The notes under the pieces: generated by a model
Databases searched by the model: none
Told to the model about the DNA's origin: nothing
Seen by the model: only the letters and a program-made list of their open reading frames with translations
Source of the DNA: Thioploca sp.
Lineage (GTDB): Bacteria; Pseudomonadota; Gammaproteobacteria; Beggiatoales; Beggiatoaceae
Length of the DNA stretch: 41,496 bases
NCBI GenBank assembly: GCA_012032555.1
Contig: JAAUSR010000047.1
Span: forward strand, 1-41,496
Reading direction: 5' to 3'
In this document: positions 8,336 to 17,800 of the stretch, in pieces
Numbering within the stretch: the stretch's first letter is position 1
Layout of the letters: each line of letters opens with the position of its first letter
Position numbers and translations under genes: made by a program

Positions 8336-8761
8336 GAGTTTTAGAGAATTAGTGGACTTAAACTCAATAAATTTTTGATAGAGTAAAATTATTTAGGAAA
8401 GAAGTCTATTGAAAATTTTTGGCAACTTCAGTTGGCATGGGATACTGAATAGTTACTTTCTGACTTTGAAATGAATGAACTTACTTTCATACAGATAATT
8501 GCGATTTCCGATCCTTGTCACGATGGTAAAGTGTTTCATTGTGAACCGGGACATAACTAAATCTAAAATAATTCGATTGACTATCGAGGATTCCTAATGG
8601 CTATTTGAGATACCAAGAATAAGTAAAAAAGCCTATTTGAGGTGAGTAACATTTATAACCCATTCAGTTGTTAACTGGTTAGCCCAAAAAGGCTTTAAAA
8701 ATAATACACTGAAATAACTAAAGCTTTCCTGGGCGTTTTTTCTAAATGTTATTCACTTCAG
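8336..8761. other. Intergenic region, no gene seen
   Basis: About 425 bp of AT-rich sequence between the transposase relic and cysQ. A small inverted repeat (AGCC-CAAAAA-GGCT, 8681-8694) could serve as a weak terminator for cysQ on the minus strand. Nothing else was recognised. Confidence 0.5.
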
Positions 8762-9583
8762 TTATTCAGTGGCATGCGCGAGATAATGTGACCAATTTTT
8801 ACACTTATCACCAAAGACTAAAAAGTAGGGATTAATCAATGATTCTTTAGTGTTATAGCGTAGTGGTTGTAATTGGATGTCTGTTAAATATCCACCGGCT
8901 TGTTCGACCACACATTGAGCAGCCGCTGTATCCCATTCTGAAGTTGGTCCAAAGCGTGGATAAATGTCGGCTTTCCCTTCGGCAACTAAACAAGATTTTA
9001 AAGAACTACCAATACTCACTAATTCGATTTCAACGCCTAATCCCTCAATAAATTTTTGCAAAGATTGACCAGCATGTGAGCGACTACCCGCAACGGTTAG
9101 ACGATTTTGGGGACAAGATCGCGTCCTTATCGATTCTGGTGAATGTTCAGGCAACCATTTAAATGCACCTTGACCAACCGCTGCAAAATAAGTGATCCGC
9201 GTAACGGGAACGTAGACTACACCGAGTATTGGTTGATGATTTTCAATTAGGGCAATGTTAACGGTAAATTCACCGTTACGCTTAATAAATTCTCGAGTTC
9301 CATCAAGTGGATCAACTAACCAGTAACAGGGCCATTGAGTACGTTCTTCATAAGGAATGCTAGCAGATTCTTCAGATAAAATGGGCCAGTGAGGAACTAT
9401 CTCTTGTAATCCGGTTACAATCGTGTCGTGAGCGGCCATATCAGCTTTAGTCAGAGGAGATTTATCATCTTTATGTTTAACATCAAAATCCGTTTCATAA
9501 ATTTCCATAATTTGGTTACCAGCTAACTGTGCGAGTTGGTTAACTGTTGCTAATAACTCATTCATATCAAAGTCATTTGGCAT
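8762..9583 (-). CDS. cysQ: 3'(2'),5'-bisphosphate nucleotidase CysQ
   Basis: A 273-residue phosphatase of the inositol monophosphatase superfamily. CysQ removes the 3'-phosphate of PAP (and PAPS), a by-product of sulfate assimilation. The Mg/Li-dependent motifs are intact: SEES (about 70-73), DPLDGTREFI (91-100, metal-binding Asp91 and Asp94) and EWDTAA (Asp218). The DPLDGTxEF form and the overall length fit CysQ better than inositol monophosphatase. GGGAG six bases before the ATG at 9583 supports that start over the internal MNELL. It is divergent from purH. Confidence 0.92.
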   Translation of the reverse strand: MPNDFDMNELLATVNQLAQLAGNQIMEIYETDFDVKHKDDKSPLTKADMAAHDTIVTGLQEIVPHWPILSEESASIPYEERTQWPCYWLVDPLDGTREFIKRNGEFTVNIALIENHQPILGVVYVPVTRITYFAAVGQGAFKWLPEHSPESIRTRSCPQNRLTVAGSRSHAGQSLQKFIEGLGVEIELVSIGSSLKSCLVAEGKADIYPRFGPTSEWDTAAAQCVVEQAGGYLTDIQLQPLRYNTKESLINPYFLVFGDKCKNWSHYLAHATE

Positions 9584-9672
9584 GTTTTACTCCCATTGCT
9601 TTTAATTCCAGTGTATTTTTAATCGGGCAGAGTTGAAAATCATAGTAATTTATTTTACACCATAAGTTAGTC

Positions 9673-9806
9673 GTTATCAGTTATCAGTTATAATGTTTAT
9701 TGGGTTATCAATTATTAAGCGATAGTTATCCACTCTGGCCGGTCTGTTATCAATCTTTAGGTTAACTTATTCATTGATAACTGATAACGGGTAACCGATA
9801 ACTGAA
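9673..9806. repeat. TAACTGA heptamer repeat block upstream of purH
   Basis: The left arm (9673-9694) carries GTTATCAGTTATCAGTTAT. The right arm (9774-9806) carries the complementary GATAACTGATAACGG plus CGATAACTGAA. Together they can form a long stem around about 80 bases. The 3' arm ends just before the purH ribosome binding site (AGGAGA at 9812), so it would lie in the 5' leader of any transcript starting upstream. Confidence 0.8.
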
Positions 9807-9822
9807 ATAATAGGAGAATAAT

Positions 9823-11396
9823 ATGGTCGGTATTAGACGGGCTCTCATCAGTGTGTCAGATAAAACCGGAATTGTTGAATTTGCTCAGGCTTTAGTTCAT
9901 TACGGGATTGAAATCTTATCAACCGGTGGTACGGCTCAATTACTTTCAGCGAGCGGTATTCTAGTAAGAGAAGTTGCTGAATATACCGGTTTTCCGGAAA
10001 TGATGGCCGGGCGGGTTAAAACCTTACATCCTAAGATTCATGGTGGTTTATTGGGTCGACGTGGGATAGATGAGACTATCATGAAGGAACAGGGGATTGA
10101 ACCAATTGATTTATTAGTTGTTAATTTATATCCATTTGCACAAACTATTGCTAAACCAGGGTGTGATTTAGCTGAAGCCATTGAAAATATTGATATTGGC
10201 GGACCAGCGATGCTCCGTTCTGCCGCTAAGAATTATCAAGCTGTTACTGTAGTAGTCGATATTCATGATTATGATCGAGTGTTAATAGAAATGGCGACAA
10301 ATAATGGCGTGATAACCGCAGCAACCCGTTTTGCTCTAGCACAGAAGGTGTTTACTCATACGGCTGTTTATGATGGCGCTATTGCTAATTATTTAGGTCA
10401 AATGAGCAGTGTTAATGAAATCGGCTTTTCCCCGCTATTGACTTTACAATATCAAAAGAGACAAGCCATGCGGTATGGTGAAAATCCTCACCAATCAGCT
10501 GCTTTTTATGCTGATCTCAATCCACCAGCTGCCGGTATCGCGACTGCTCAGCAATTACAGGGAAAAGAATTATCTTATAACAATGTTGCTGATACCGATG
10601 CTGCTTTAGAGTGCGTAAAATCTTTTGAGGAACCGGCTTGTGTCATTGTTAAACATGCTAATCCTTGTGGTGTGGCAATTGGAGAAAATATTTTAGCAGC
10701 TTATGAACGGGCTTTTAAAACCGATCCAACTTCTGCTTTCGGGGGCATTATAGCGTTTAACCGTTCCTTAGATGCGCCAACCGCTAAAGCGATCATTGAG
10801 CGCCAGTTTGTTGAAGTCATTATTGTTCCCCAAGTGACTGAAGAAGCTAAACCCATTTTAGCAATTAAGGCTAATGTACGAGTATTGATGTGTGGTGATT
10901 GGAATAATAAGATAGTATCACCAATAACAAATGACTGGGATTTTAAGCGGGTGAATGGCGGGTTATTAGTACAAGATCGTGATCGTGGTACTGTTACTCA
11001 AGCCGAGTTAAAAATAGTGACCGAACGACAACCCACTGATCAAGAATTGCAGGATTTACTCTTTGCTTGGAAAGTAGTCAAATTTGTTAAATCCAATGCG
11101 ATTGTTTACTGTAAAGACGGCATGACTATTGGCATTGGTGCTGGACAAATGAGTCGCGTTTATAGCGCTAAAATTGCGGCAATTAAGGCTACTGATGAAC
11201 AGCTAGAAGTAAAAGGATCAGTTATGGCATCGGATGCTTTTTCCCTTTTCGGGATGGAATTGATGCCGCTGCTCGGGTTGGTATTACCGCAGTTATTCAA
11301 CCGGGTGGTTCAATGCGTGATAATGAAGTTATCGCTGCTGCTAATGAACAAAATATAGCAATGGTTTTCACCGGTATGCGTCATTTTAGACATTGA
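9823..11396 (+). CDS. purH: PurH, AICAR formyltransferase/IMP cyclohydrolase (frameshift near 3' end)
   Basis: A bifunctional enzyme for the last two steps of purine synthesis (AICAR to FAICAR to IMP). The MGS-like cyclohydrolase domain comes first ([39 protein letters not shown]). The formyltransferase domain follows ([38 protein letters not shown]). After VMASDAF the frame reads SLFGMELMP and ends at 11358. Adding one T to the T-run at 11238-11242 restores the family ending: [11 protein letters not shown]...GGSMRDNEV...[11 protein letters not shown], stopping at 11396. The corrected length is 524 residues, close to the usual 520-530. AGGAGA five bases upstream fixes the start. The frameshift is either real or a homopolymer sequencing error; the gene is normally a housekeeping one. 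Confidence 0.93.
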
Positions 11397-11398
11397 TT

Positions 11399-11588
11399 CA
11401 GTTATCAGTTAACTGGACCACTACATTTAAACTTTGTTTATTTCAATAAGTTATTATAGTTAACCTAAAAATTAAAGAACGAACAAGAAGTAAACAATTA
11501 TCAGTGAATAGTTATTGATTATCAGTTATAATATTTAATAGTTATCAACAATAACTGATAACTGATAACGGGTAACTGATAACTGAAA
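11399..11588. repeat. TAACTGA heptamer repeat block between purH and the cyclase gene
   Basis: It contains TCAGTTATCAGTTAACTGG (from 11399), GTTATTGATTATCAGTTATA (from 11511) and a tandem ATAACTGATAACTGATAACG followed by GGTAACTGATAACTGAA (11551-11587). The last part differs at only one position from the block end upstream of purH over 31 bases. The cyclase ATG at 11589 follows the repeat directly, leaving no room for a normal Shine-Dalgarno sequence. Confidence 0.8.
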
Positions 11589-12698
11589 ATGTTTCTAGAC
11601 TTAATTCAACTGCTACTTCGTGAGCAAAAAATTGGTTATGCTATGGTTGATTCGCAGCTAACCGTATTGGCTTATGAAGGCGAATTATCTTTATTTAATG
11701 GTCTTAAAGGGACTAGAAAATTATATTTACTTGATTTAGTTCCGGAATTAATGGGTTGTGAAGACCTATTGCAAGAAATATTACGGGGCGAATTACCCCG
11801 TTTTGAGCTAGAAAATCTTAACCGTACCGATTCTGCTAATAATATTCGTTATATCACGGTGGCGATCTTACGCCATATTTGGGAACATATTGAACAACCT
11901 ATATTGTTGGTCACTTTAACGGATACTTCTGAATGGGTAAAAACCCAGCAAATACTCACTCAACAACGTAATGAACTCAGTCTGTTAAAACAAAATCTAG
12001 CCGAAACTAACCAACGTTTAGAATTTATTTTGCAGCGTTATGTTCCCAAAGAGGTTGGTGTGGCTTTAATGGAAAAACGCATTTCGCCTGAATTGGGGGG
12101 AGCAGCCAGAGAAATCTCGGTTTTATTTGCAGATTTACGTAATTACACCAGTATTAGCGAGAAGCAAACGCCCAAAGAAACAATTGACATGTTGAATATT
12201 TGTATGGATATCGCTAGTACAGCTATTGCTGAAGCCGGTGGTGTTATCGTGAATTATATGGGTGATGGAATCATGGCTATTTTTAATGCACCCGATAAAC
12301 AACCTAATCATGCTCAACGAGCGGTTAAAGCGGGGTTAACGCTACAAAAAATAGCGAAACTTTATCAACAATATGAAGAAATCGAAAAATATCCCCCCTT
12401 TCATTTTGGAGTGGGAATTAATACCGGCGTGGCACTGGTTGGTAATATTGGGGCACAATGGCATTATCAATATTCAGCCGTAGGTGATACCGTTAATGTA
12501 GCTTCACGGATTTGTAGTCATGCTAAACCGGGTGAAGTCTTAATTGGTGCTAATACCTACAGTCAAGTTAAAAATAGTGTGGTTGCTAAAGCTCTCCCAG
12601 CAACTCAATTCAAAGGGAAAAGTGAAGCGTTAGTTACTTATCAAGTTATTGAGTTATTTGAAGATAACTTTCCGTTTAAACTGGGAAATCCAAACTAA
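11589..12698 (+). CDS. Class III adenylate/guanylate cyclase with N-terminal PAS-like sensor
   Basis: A 369-residue cytoplasmic protein that should make cAMP or cGMP. Residues 1-115 form a PAS-like sensor (YAMVDSQLTVLAYEGELSLF). Residues 118-148 form a coiled-coil linker (QQILTQQRNELSLLKQNL), then comes the catalytic domain (about 168-355). The two metal-binding Asp are present (FADLRNYT, Asp182; MGDGIMAIF, Asp226), as are the transition-state Asn and Arg (VNVASR, Asn303 and Arg307). In the position just before YMGD, where a substrate-selecting Lys is common, there is Asn, so the base specificity is open. The start follows a TAACTGA repeat without a ribosome binding site. It converges with the hybrid kinase gene, 27 bp apart, and shares its sensor-linker layout. 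Confidence 0.88.
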   Translation: MFLDLIQLLLREQKIGYAMVDSQLTVLAYEGELSLFNGLKGTRKLYLLDLVPELMGCEDLLQEILRGELPRFELENLNRTDSANNIRYITVAILRHIWEHIEQPILLVTLTDTSEWVKTQQILTQQRNELSLLKQNLAETNQRLEFILQRYVPKEVGVALMEKRISPELGGAAREISVLFADLRNYTSISEKQTPKETIDMLNICMDIASTAIAEAGGVIVNYMGDGIMAIFNAPDKQPNHAQRAVKAGLTLQKIAKLYQQYEEIEKYPPFHFGVGINTGVALVGNIGAQWHYQYSAVGDTVNVASRICSHAKPGEVLIGANTYSQVKNSVVAKALPATQFKGKSEALVTYQVIELFEDNFPFKLGNPN

Positions 12699-12725
12699 TT
12701 TAACAACTGACCGGTTTATTTAGCG

Positions 12726-14261
12726 TTAACACTTACAGAGTGTTCGCTCAGTCACGGCTAACAATTGTTCGATGTTAATGGGTTTAACTAAATAATCACT
12801 ACATCCGCTGGTTAAGGCATACAGTCGATCATGCTCGAAATTAGATGCGGAAATAGCAATAACCGGTTGAGTAAATTGCTGTTCACGTAATCGTTGTATC
12901 ATAGTGTAACCATCCAGATGGGGCATTAATAGGTCCATTAAAATAAGATCGGGTTGAATTTGTCGAGTCAACTGAATAGCATCCCGACTATCATAAGTAC
13001 TCACCACCAGATATCCTCTTTCCCTTAAAGTCGTTTCTATTAAACTACAATTAACTACGTCATCATCGATAATTAAGATTCTAGCCAGCGAAGTAGTTGT
13101 AATAATTTGACTCGTTTCTGCAACAACCGGTATATAGCCAGTAGCGGGCGCTTGAATAAATCCGCTAAATAGAGAACCGACTGCGGGTGTTGATTTGATT
13201 TTTAATTCTCCACCCATGAGTTGGATAAGATTGAAACTCATTGTTAATCCTAAACCCACCCCGGGTAAATGATAAGCTATCTTCTCACGATGAAACGTCG
13301 TAAGAATTTTGGCTTGTGATTCAGGCGAAATACCCGGTCCACTATCAGCAACAGCAAATTTAAGCTGATCATCTTGCCAATCTAGTGTCACTTTAATGAA
13401 ACCTTGTTCAGTAAATTTTATCGCATTGTTAACCAAGTTAATTAATACTTGCCGAAAACGTAAGCCATCTATCATAACGAAAGAAGGGATAGTCGGTTGA
13501 CTTTCTAGAGTAAAAGTTAATCCCTTTTCTTGAGCGAGTGGTAAAAATAAATTTTCTAATTCTTTTAAAGTTTGTTTAACCTCACACCGGCTGGGACGGA
13601 GCACGACTTGACCGATTTCTAATTTAGTTTGTTCCAAGCTGTTATCAATGAGTGATAATAGATGATCCGCATTATTTCTTATTGTTGTTAAATAATGGGT
13701 TTCATATTCTTCAAGCGGTATATCGAGTAAGTCAGTATTGTTGATAATGGATGATAAGGAAGCACGCAATTCATGCGAGAGCGTAACAAAAAAACGACCT
13801 TGTGCTTGACTAATTTGTTCAAGTTGCTGTTTTTCTTCGGTTAAAGCTTGCCAAGTCTCTTCCATTTGTTGAATCAATCGGCTTTGGCGATAATTTAGGA
13901 TGCTTAATTCATTGGCTTGTTGTTGCACTTTTTGTTGACGATCATGTTCAGCCGTAGCATCAAACAGTAATACCCAAGTATGGCTTTGATAAGGAACAAT
14001 ATGAACATGAGCACTATTACTGGTACCCACTCGTAAAAATTGGATTACTTCAGTATGAACGACTGGCAACAAGCCTTCTAAAAAAGAAATTTGTTCCGTG
14101 GCTTGTTTGCCGATAACTAAATTAACTAGGCCATAATAATTGGGATACCCCCCCCAATCTACTAATTGACCTTGGGCATCAATATGTAGGTAAGTTATCA
14201 CCTTCTCTGACATCCAGAGAAAACGGACATATTTTATGATGCTAAAAGGAATTCTAGCCAT
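12726..14261 (-). CDS. Hybrid sensor histidine kinase/response regulator
   Basis: A 511-residue soluble kinase with no membrane segments. The order is a PAS-like domain (about 20-105), a coiled-coil linker (QQKVQQQANELSILNYRQSRL, 109-129), HisKA with the phosphoacceptor His163 (FFVTLSHELRASL), HATPase with the N box (NLVNNAIKF), DSGPGI and GVGLGLTMS, and a C-terminal receiver (393-505). The receiver has the acidic pair IIDDD, phosphoacceptor Asp443 (LILMDLLMP) and Lys493 (LVKP). The linker resembles that of the cyclase next door. The gene lies 49 bp downstream of the small-GTPase gene on the same strand, so it probably belongs to that operon. A second start at Met17 (14213) is possible; neither has a clear ribosome binding site. 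Confidence 0.88.
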   Translation of the reverse strand: MARIPFSIIKYVRFLWMSEKVITYLHIDAQGQLVDWGGYPNYYGLVNLVIGKQATEQISFLEGLLPVVHTEVIQFLRVGTSNSAHVHIVPYQSHTWVLLFDATAEHDRQQKVQQQANELSILNYRQSRLIQQMEETWQALTEEKQQLEQISQAQGRFFVTLSHELRASLSSIINNTDLLDIPLEEYETHYLTTIRNNADHLLSLIDNSLEQTKLEIGQVVLRPSRCEVKQTLKELENLFLPLAQEKGLTFTLESQPTIPSFVMIDGLRFRQVLINLVNNAIKFTEQGFIKVTLDWQDDQLKFAVADSGPGISPESQAKILTTFHREKIAYHLPGVGLGLTMSFNLIQLMGGELKIKSTPAVGSLFSGFIQAPATGYIPVVAETSQIITTTSLARILIIDDDVVNCSLIETTLRERGYLVVSTYDSRDAIQLTRQIQPDLILMDLLMPHLDGYTMIQRLREQQFTQPVIAISASNFEHDRLYALTSGCSDYLVKPINIEQLLAVTERTLCKC

Positions 14262-14310
14262 TGCAAATGATCTTTATTTAAAAGATTTCCTGTTTGGAAT
14301 TAAAGAGGAT

Positions 14311-14817
14311 TTAGTCAAGTGGATTATTCAGCAATTTCATTGCCAATTGCATAAAGGCTTCCTCAACACCAGTACCGATTTTAGCGCTGGTATGAATGAC
14401 CGCTCGACCCTGCTGCAATTGTTCAGTAATATCAAGATTATTGATTTCCCATTGTTCTTGTAAATCAGCTTTATTTAATAAGAAAATAAAAGGTTTATTG
14501 CCAATCTGGGAATTCACGAGTTCTTGTAAATTTAAGGCCGTATCCCACGTTGGTTTACGGGTTCCATCTACCACGAGTAAATAACCGGCTGCACCCCGTA
14601 AATAAGAGGCGGTTACTGTGCTTAACGCATCACTGCCGGCAATATCCCATAAGATTAATTTAATTTGCTGTTGAGACAAGTTAATTAATTTGGTATCAAT
14701 TTTAACGCCAATGGTCGTTAAATACTTATCTGAAAAAGTTTGACGCACAAAACGCGCCACTAAAGAGGTTTTGCCTACGGCAAAGTCACCGATCATGCAA
14801 ATTTTCTTTTGTATCAT
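14311..14817 (-). CDS. Ras/Rab-like small GTPase
   Basis: A 168-residue single-domain GTPase that resembles eukaryotic Rab/Ras proteins more than translation GTPases. All five motifs are visible: G1 GDFAVGKTS (10-18), the switch I Thr (TTIGVKID, Thr34/35), G3 WDIAGS (Asp58, Gly61), G4 NKAD (115-118) and G5 TSAK (143-146). The Gln that follows DxxG in Rab/Ras (Gln61) is replaced by Ser62, so intrinsic hydrolysis may be slow and depend on a partner. There is no C-terminal Cys for lipid attachment. It overlaps the 3' end of the OmpA gene by 32 bp, which implies translational coupling and a shared function. It is probably a cytoplasmic switch acting on the OmpA protein's cytoplasmic half. Confidence 0.9.
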   Translation of the reverse strand: MIQKKICMIGDFAVGKTSLVARFVRQTFSDKYLTTIGVKIDTKLINLSQQQIKLILWDIAGSDALSTVTASYLRGAAGYLLVVDGTRKPTWDTALNLQELVNSQIGNKPFIFLLNKADLQEQWEINNLDITEQLQQGRAVIHTSAKIGTGVEEAFMQLAMKLLNNPLD

Positions 14818-17800
14818 GGCCAGAATCTTTATTGTTACTGGATTTTTTAACCACTACCCGAAAAGTCACTTTTCTTTCCTCCCAGTCAGGTTCTTGTTTA
14901 CCAAAACGGATAACTGGGGGGAGAGTAACAACCAAATAATGCGCTGTTATCCCTTGCGAAATTAGCCATTGATAGACTGTTTTTGCCCGTCGGTTACTTA
15001 AGTCCTGATTAGATTCTTGTGTACCTAATCCGTCGGTATCACCCATGATTTGTAAAGTGAAATCTGCTTGGATAGCTTGCAATTGTTGTAAGTATTGATG
15101 TAATTTTTGTAAAGTAGGCTGTTGTCCTGCTTTGAGTTCGGTATCTTCATTAAAATAAATAACCAGTTGTTCAATCTGGTGAATGAGTAAATTGAGATCG
15201 ATTAATTCTTGAGTATCTATACTAGCAAAACCCTGTAACGCTTGTATACGTTGTTGTAACTGTTCAATCGTATTTTTATCAGTGTGCCCGGTTATCTTTA
15301 GCACGCCTTGGTCAACCGTTAAAGTTACTTGTGGCGGTGGTTCTAGTTTATTTTGGGCTTGTATCAATAAAAACTGATCGGTTTCTAATAGCAACTCGCG
15401 ATTAATTTGGTTAATCCCGGCGATACCTTGAACTTCACGAATGGCTTTATCTATCCAAGCTTGGGAAGCGTGACCGCTAAGAGATAATACATCGCCTTTT
15501 AACTGTAATTTGACCGTAGCCGGTGGATTTAAGCGTCGCCGTAGCCGTTTTTCCACAAAATCTGGCGTTAAATCTTGATAAGAACGCCAACGCATTACTA
15601 AATTATTTTTAACCTTATCACTGAGTTGTAGCTGTTGTGCCATGAGTAACGGATCTTTTGCTAAAGGATCGCGTAATCCAGTTATAATTCTTTGATTTCC
15701 ATCTATTTCATTAGAAGTAATCACAATACCTAGCGTGTTTTGTAACGCTTTGAGATAACGATCAAACTCAGCTTGAGTTTGAGAAAAAAAAGCATTATTA
15801 TCAATTAGTTCTTTAGTGTCAAGCCGTGAAATACCTAATGCCACAATACCCTGATTTTTAACTTTATTTATCCAATCTTGATCGGCATGACCCCGTAAGT
15901 ATAACACCGAATTAGCTACCGATAACTGTACAGTGTTAGGTGGCGCAAGCCACTGTTGGAGCCGCTGTTCTACAAATTGAGGATGTAAGTCTTGGTAAGA
16001 TTGCCATTGACCGATGATTTCTTGCTCAGTTAAACCTAATTGTTGAGCCATTTTTTGCGGATCAGCGGCTAACGGATCCCGTAATCCTTGAACGATTAAT
16101 TGACCACCCTGATAATGGGTAGAAATTAACACAATACCGGGAGTCGTTTGCAGTCGGTTAACATATTTATCTAAAAGCTGCTGATAACGCCAATGAAGGT
16201 AACCCCATCCAAGTAGCCAGAACAACAGAATACTAAACACGACTATAAATGCTGGAGAAAATAAGCGATTTTTTTTAGCCTGCATTTCCGGCTTCAGTTC
16301 TGACTGGAGCGTTTTTTGTAGCAATGGTTTACAGGGTTCTAGCGAAGCACTATCACCGGCAAATTGCCGTAATACCTTACCATAGCGGGCATGAATTGCT
16401 TCTAGATTCATGCGCATGGTTCTTTTAAAATCATAGGGTGCAATCCCACGAATAACGCAAGCTAACACCGCATAAGGTCCACGTTCCATCCAGACGGTAT
16501 AATCACCCACTTCTACACTATCCAATTCTTCGGTTTTCTCGGTTGAAAAGGAATCGCGAATAAAATCTTGAATAGCGGTTAGCATCCCTGATATCGCTTC
16601 ACTATCACCGATTTGAGTCCCATCTTGACTTTGATGTTGCATTAACAAACCGGTTTCACGATGAATTAAGAACACTTGTTCAACGCGGTATACCAAAGTA
16701 TTTTGCAACACAATATCCGAAAAAGGTCGCCCACTTTGCCAAGCTTCTAACCGCCAACCCAACCCTTGAAGCGATAAACTTCGTTCTAGCGAGGTATTAA
16801 TATTTTGAACGATAGATTTAAAGGTTTCATTAATCGATTTCCGAATTGCTGGTCCCATCACCGGGAATAAAATATCAGCAAAACTATGTGCATCTCGCTC
16901 CACCGAAGACTTAATACAATATTCTATCGGCATCTGTAAAGATTCGGTTAATTCTTCTTCCCTACCAACTGTTTGAATTTCAGTAGCCGTTGCAGTTTCT
17001 GACTGAGTTGCTTGACGAATTGCTTTTGGTAAAAATTTGACTAATTCATCAACCCGCTTTTCTTCATTGCCTAAAGAAGTTTCTAGAGAAGCTAAACGCT
17101 CAACGAGTTGATTAACCTGCTCTTGTTCAAGATGATTAACATGATTATCTATGTAACTGACTTTATTGACGAGTAGGTTGATTTTCGAGCTTTCTAAAGT
17201 ATTAATACGTTGTTCTAGGCTATTGGTTAAAGTGGTTTCTAGCTGACTTAAACCTTGTTCCAGATCAGTAAAACGAGCCACCAGTTTACCCATTTGTTCC
17301 TGTTCAAGATGATTAACCTGATTATCAAGGTAACTAACCTGATTAACTAGTTGGCTAAGCTTAGAACGTTCTAATGTATTAATACGTTGATCTAAGTCAT
17401 TTAAGTAAGCAACAGCTTGCTCAATATAACTCAATCGGTTCAGTAAATCAGTGATTTGTCCTTGTTCTAACTGACTAATACGATTATCTAAATGATTAAT
17501 ACCCGCTTGTTGCTCATGTAAAAATTCGCGGATAGACTTAAAAGCATCCGCAACGGTTTTTCGTAAGACCGGTACCATAACTGGCATAATTGCTTTAGCG
17601 AAAGTTTTGGGATCTTGTTGTACAGACTGTTTTACACAATGACTTACCGGTACTTGTAAAGCCAAGATTAAATCGGCTTGATTCGGTGAAGAACGTAAAG
17701 CCGAGGGTAATACCTCAGCAACATCATGTGTCCGTTGCTGGTAGTCATTAAAACGGATTTCTAATTGTTCTAACCGCTGCTGTTCAGATTCCAGTAGCAA

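Noticed and set aside
8470-8565. A 29-codon plus-strand frame (MNELTFIQIIAISDPCHDG) in the spacer before cysQ
   Set aside because: It is short, without a ribosome binding site or family resemblance.
9673-11588. Regular TAACTGA repeats as a possible CRISPR array
   Set aside because: The units are 7 bp without spacers of constant length, they occur as inverted arms, and there are no cas genes.
14236-14584. Plus-strand frames opposite the GTPase and hybrid kinase genes
   Set aside because: They are antisense to well-supported conserved genes and show no family features.
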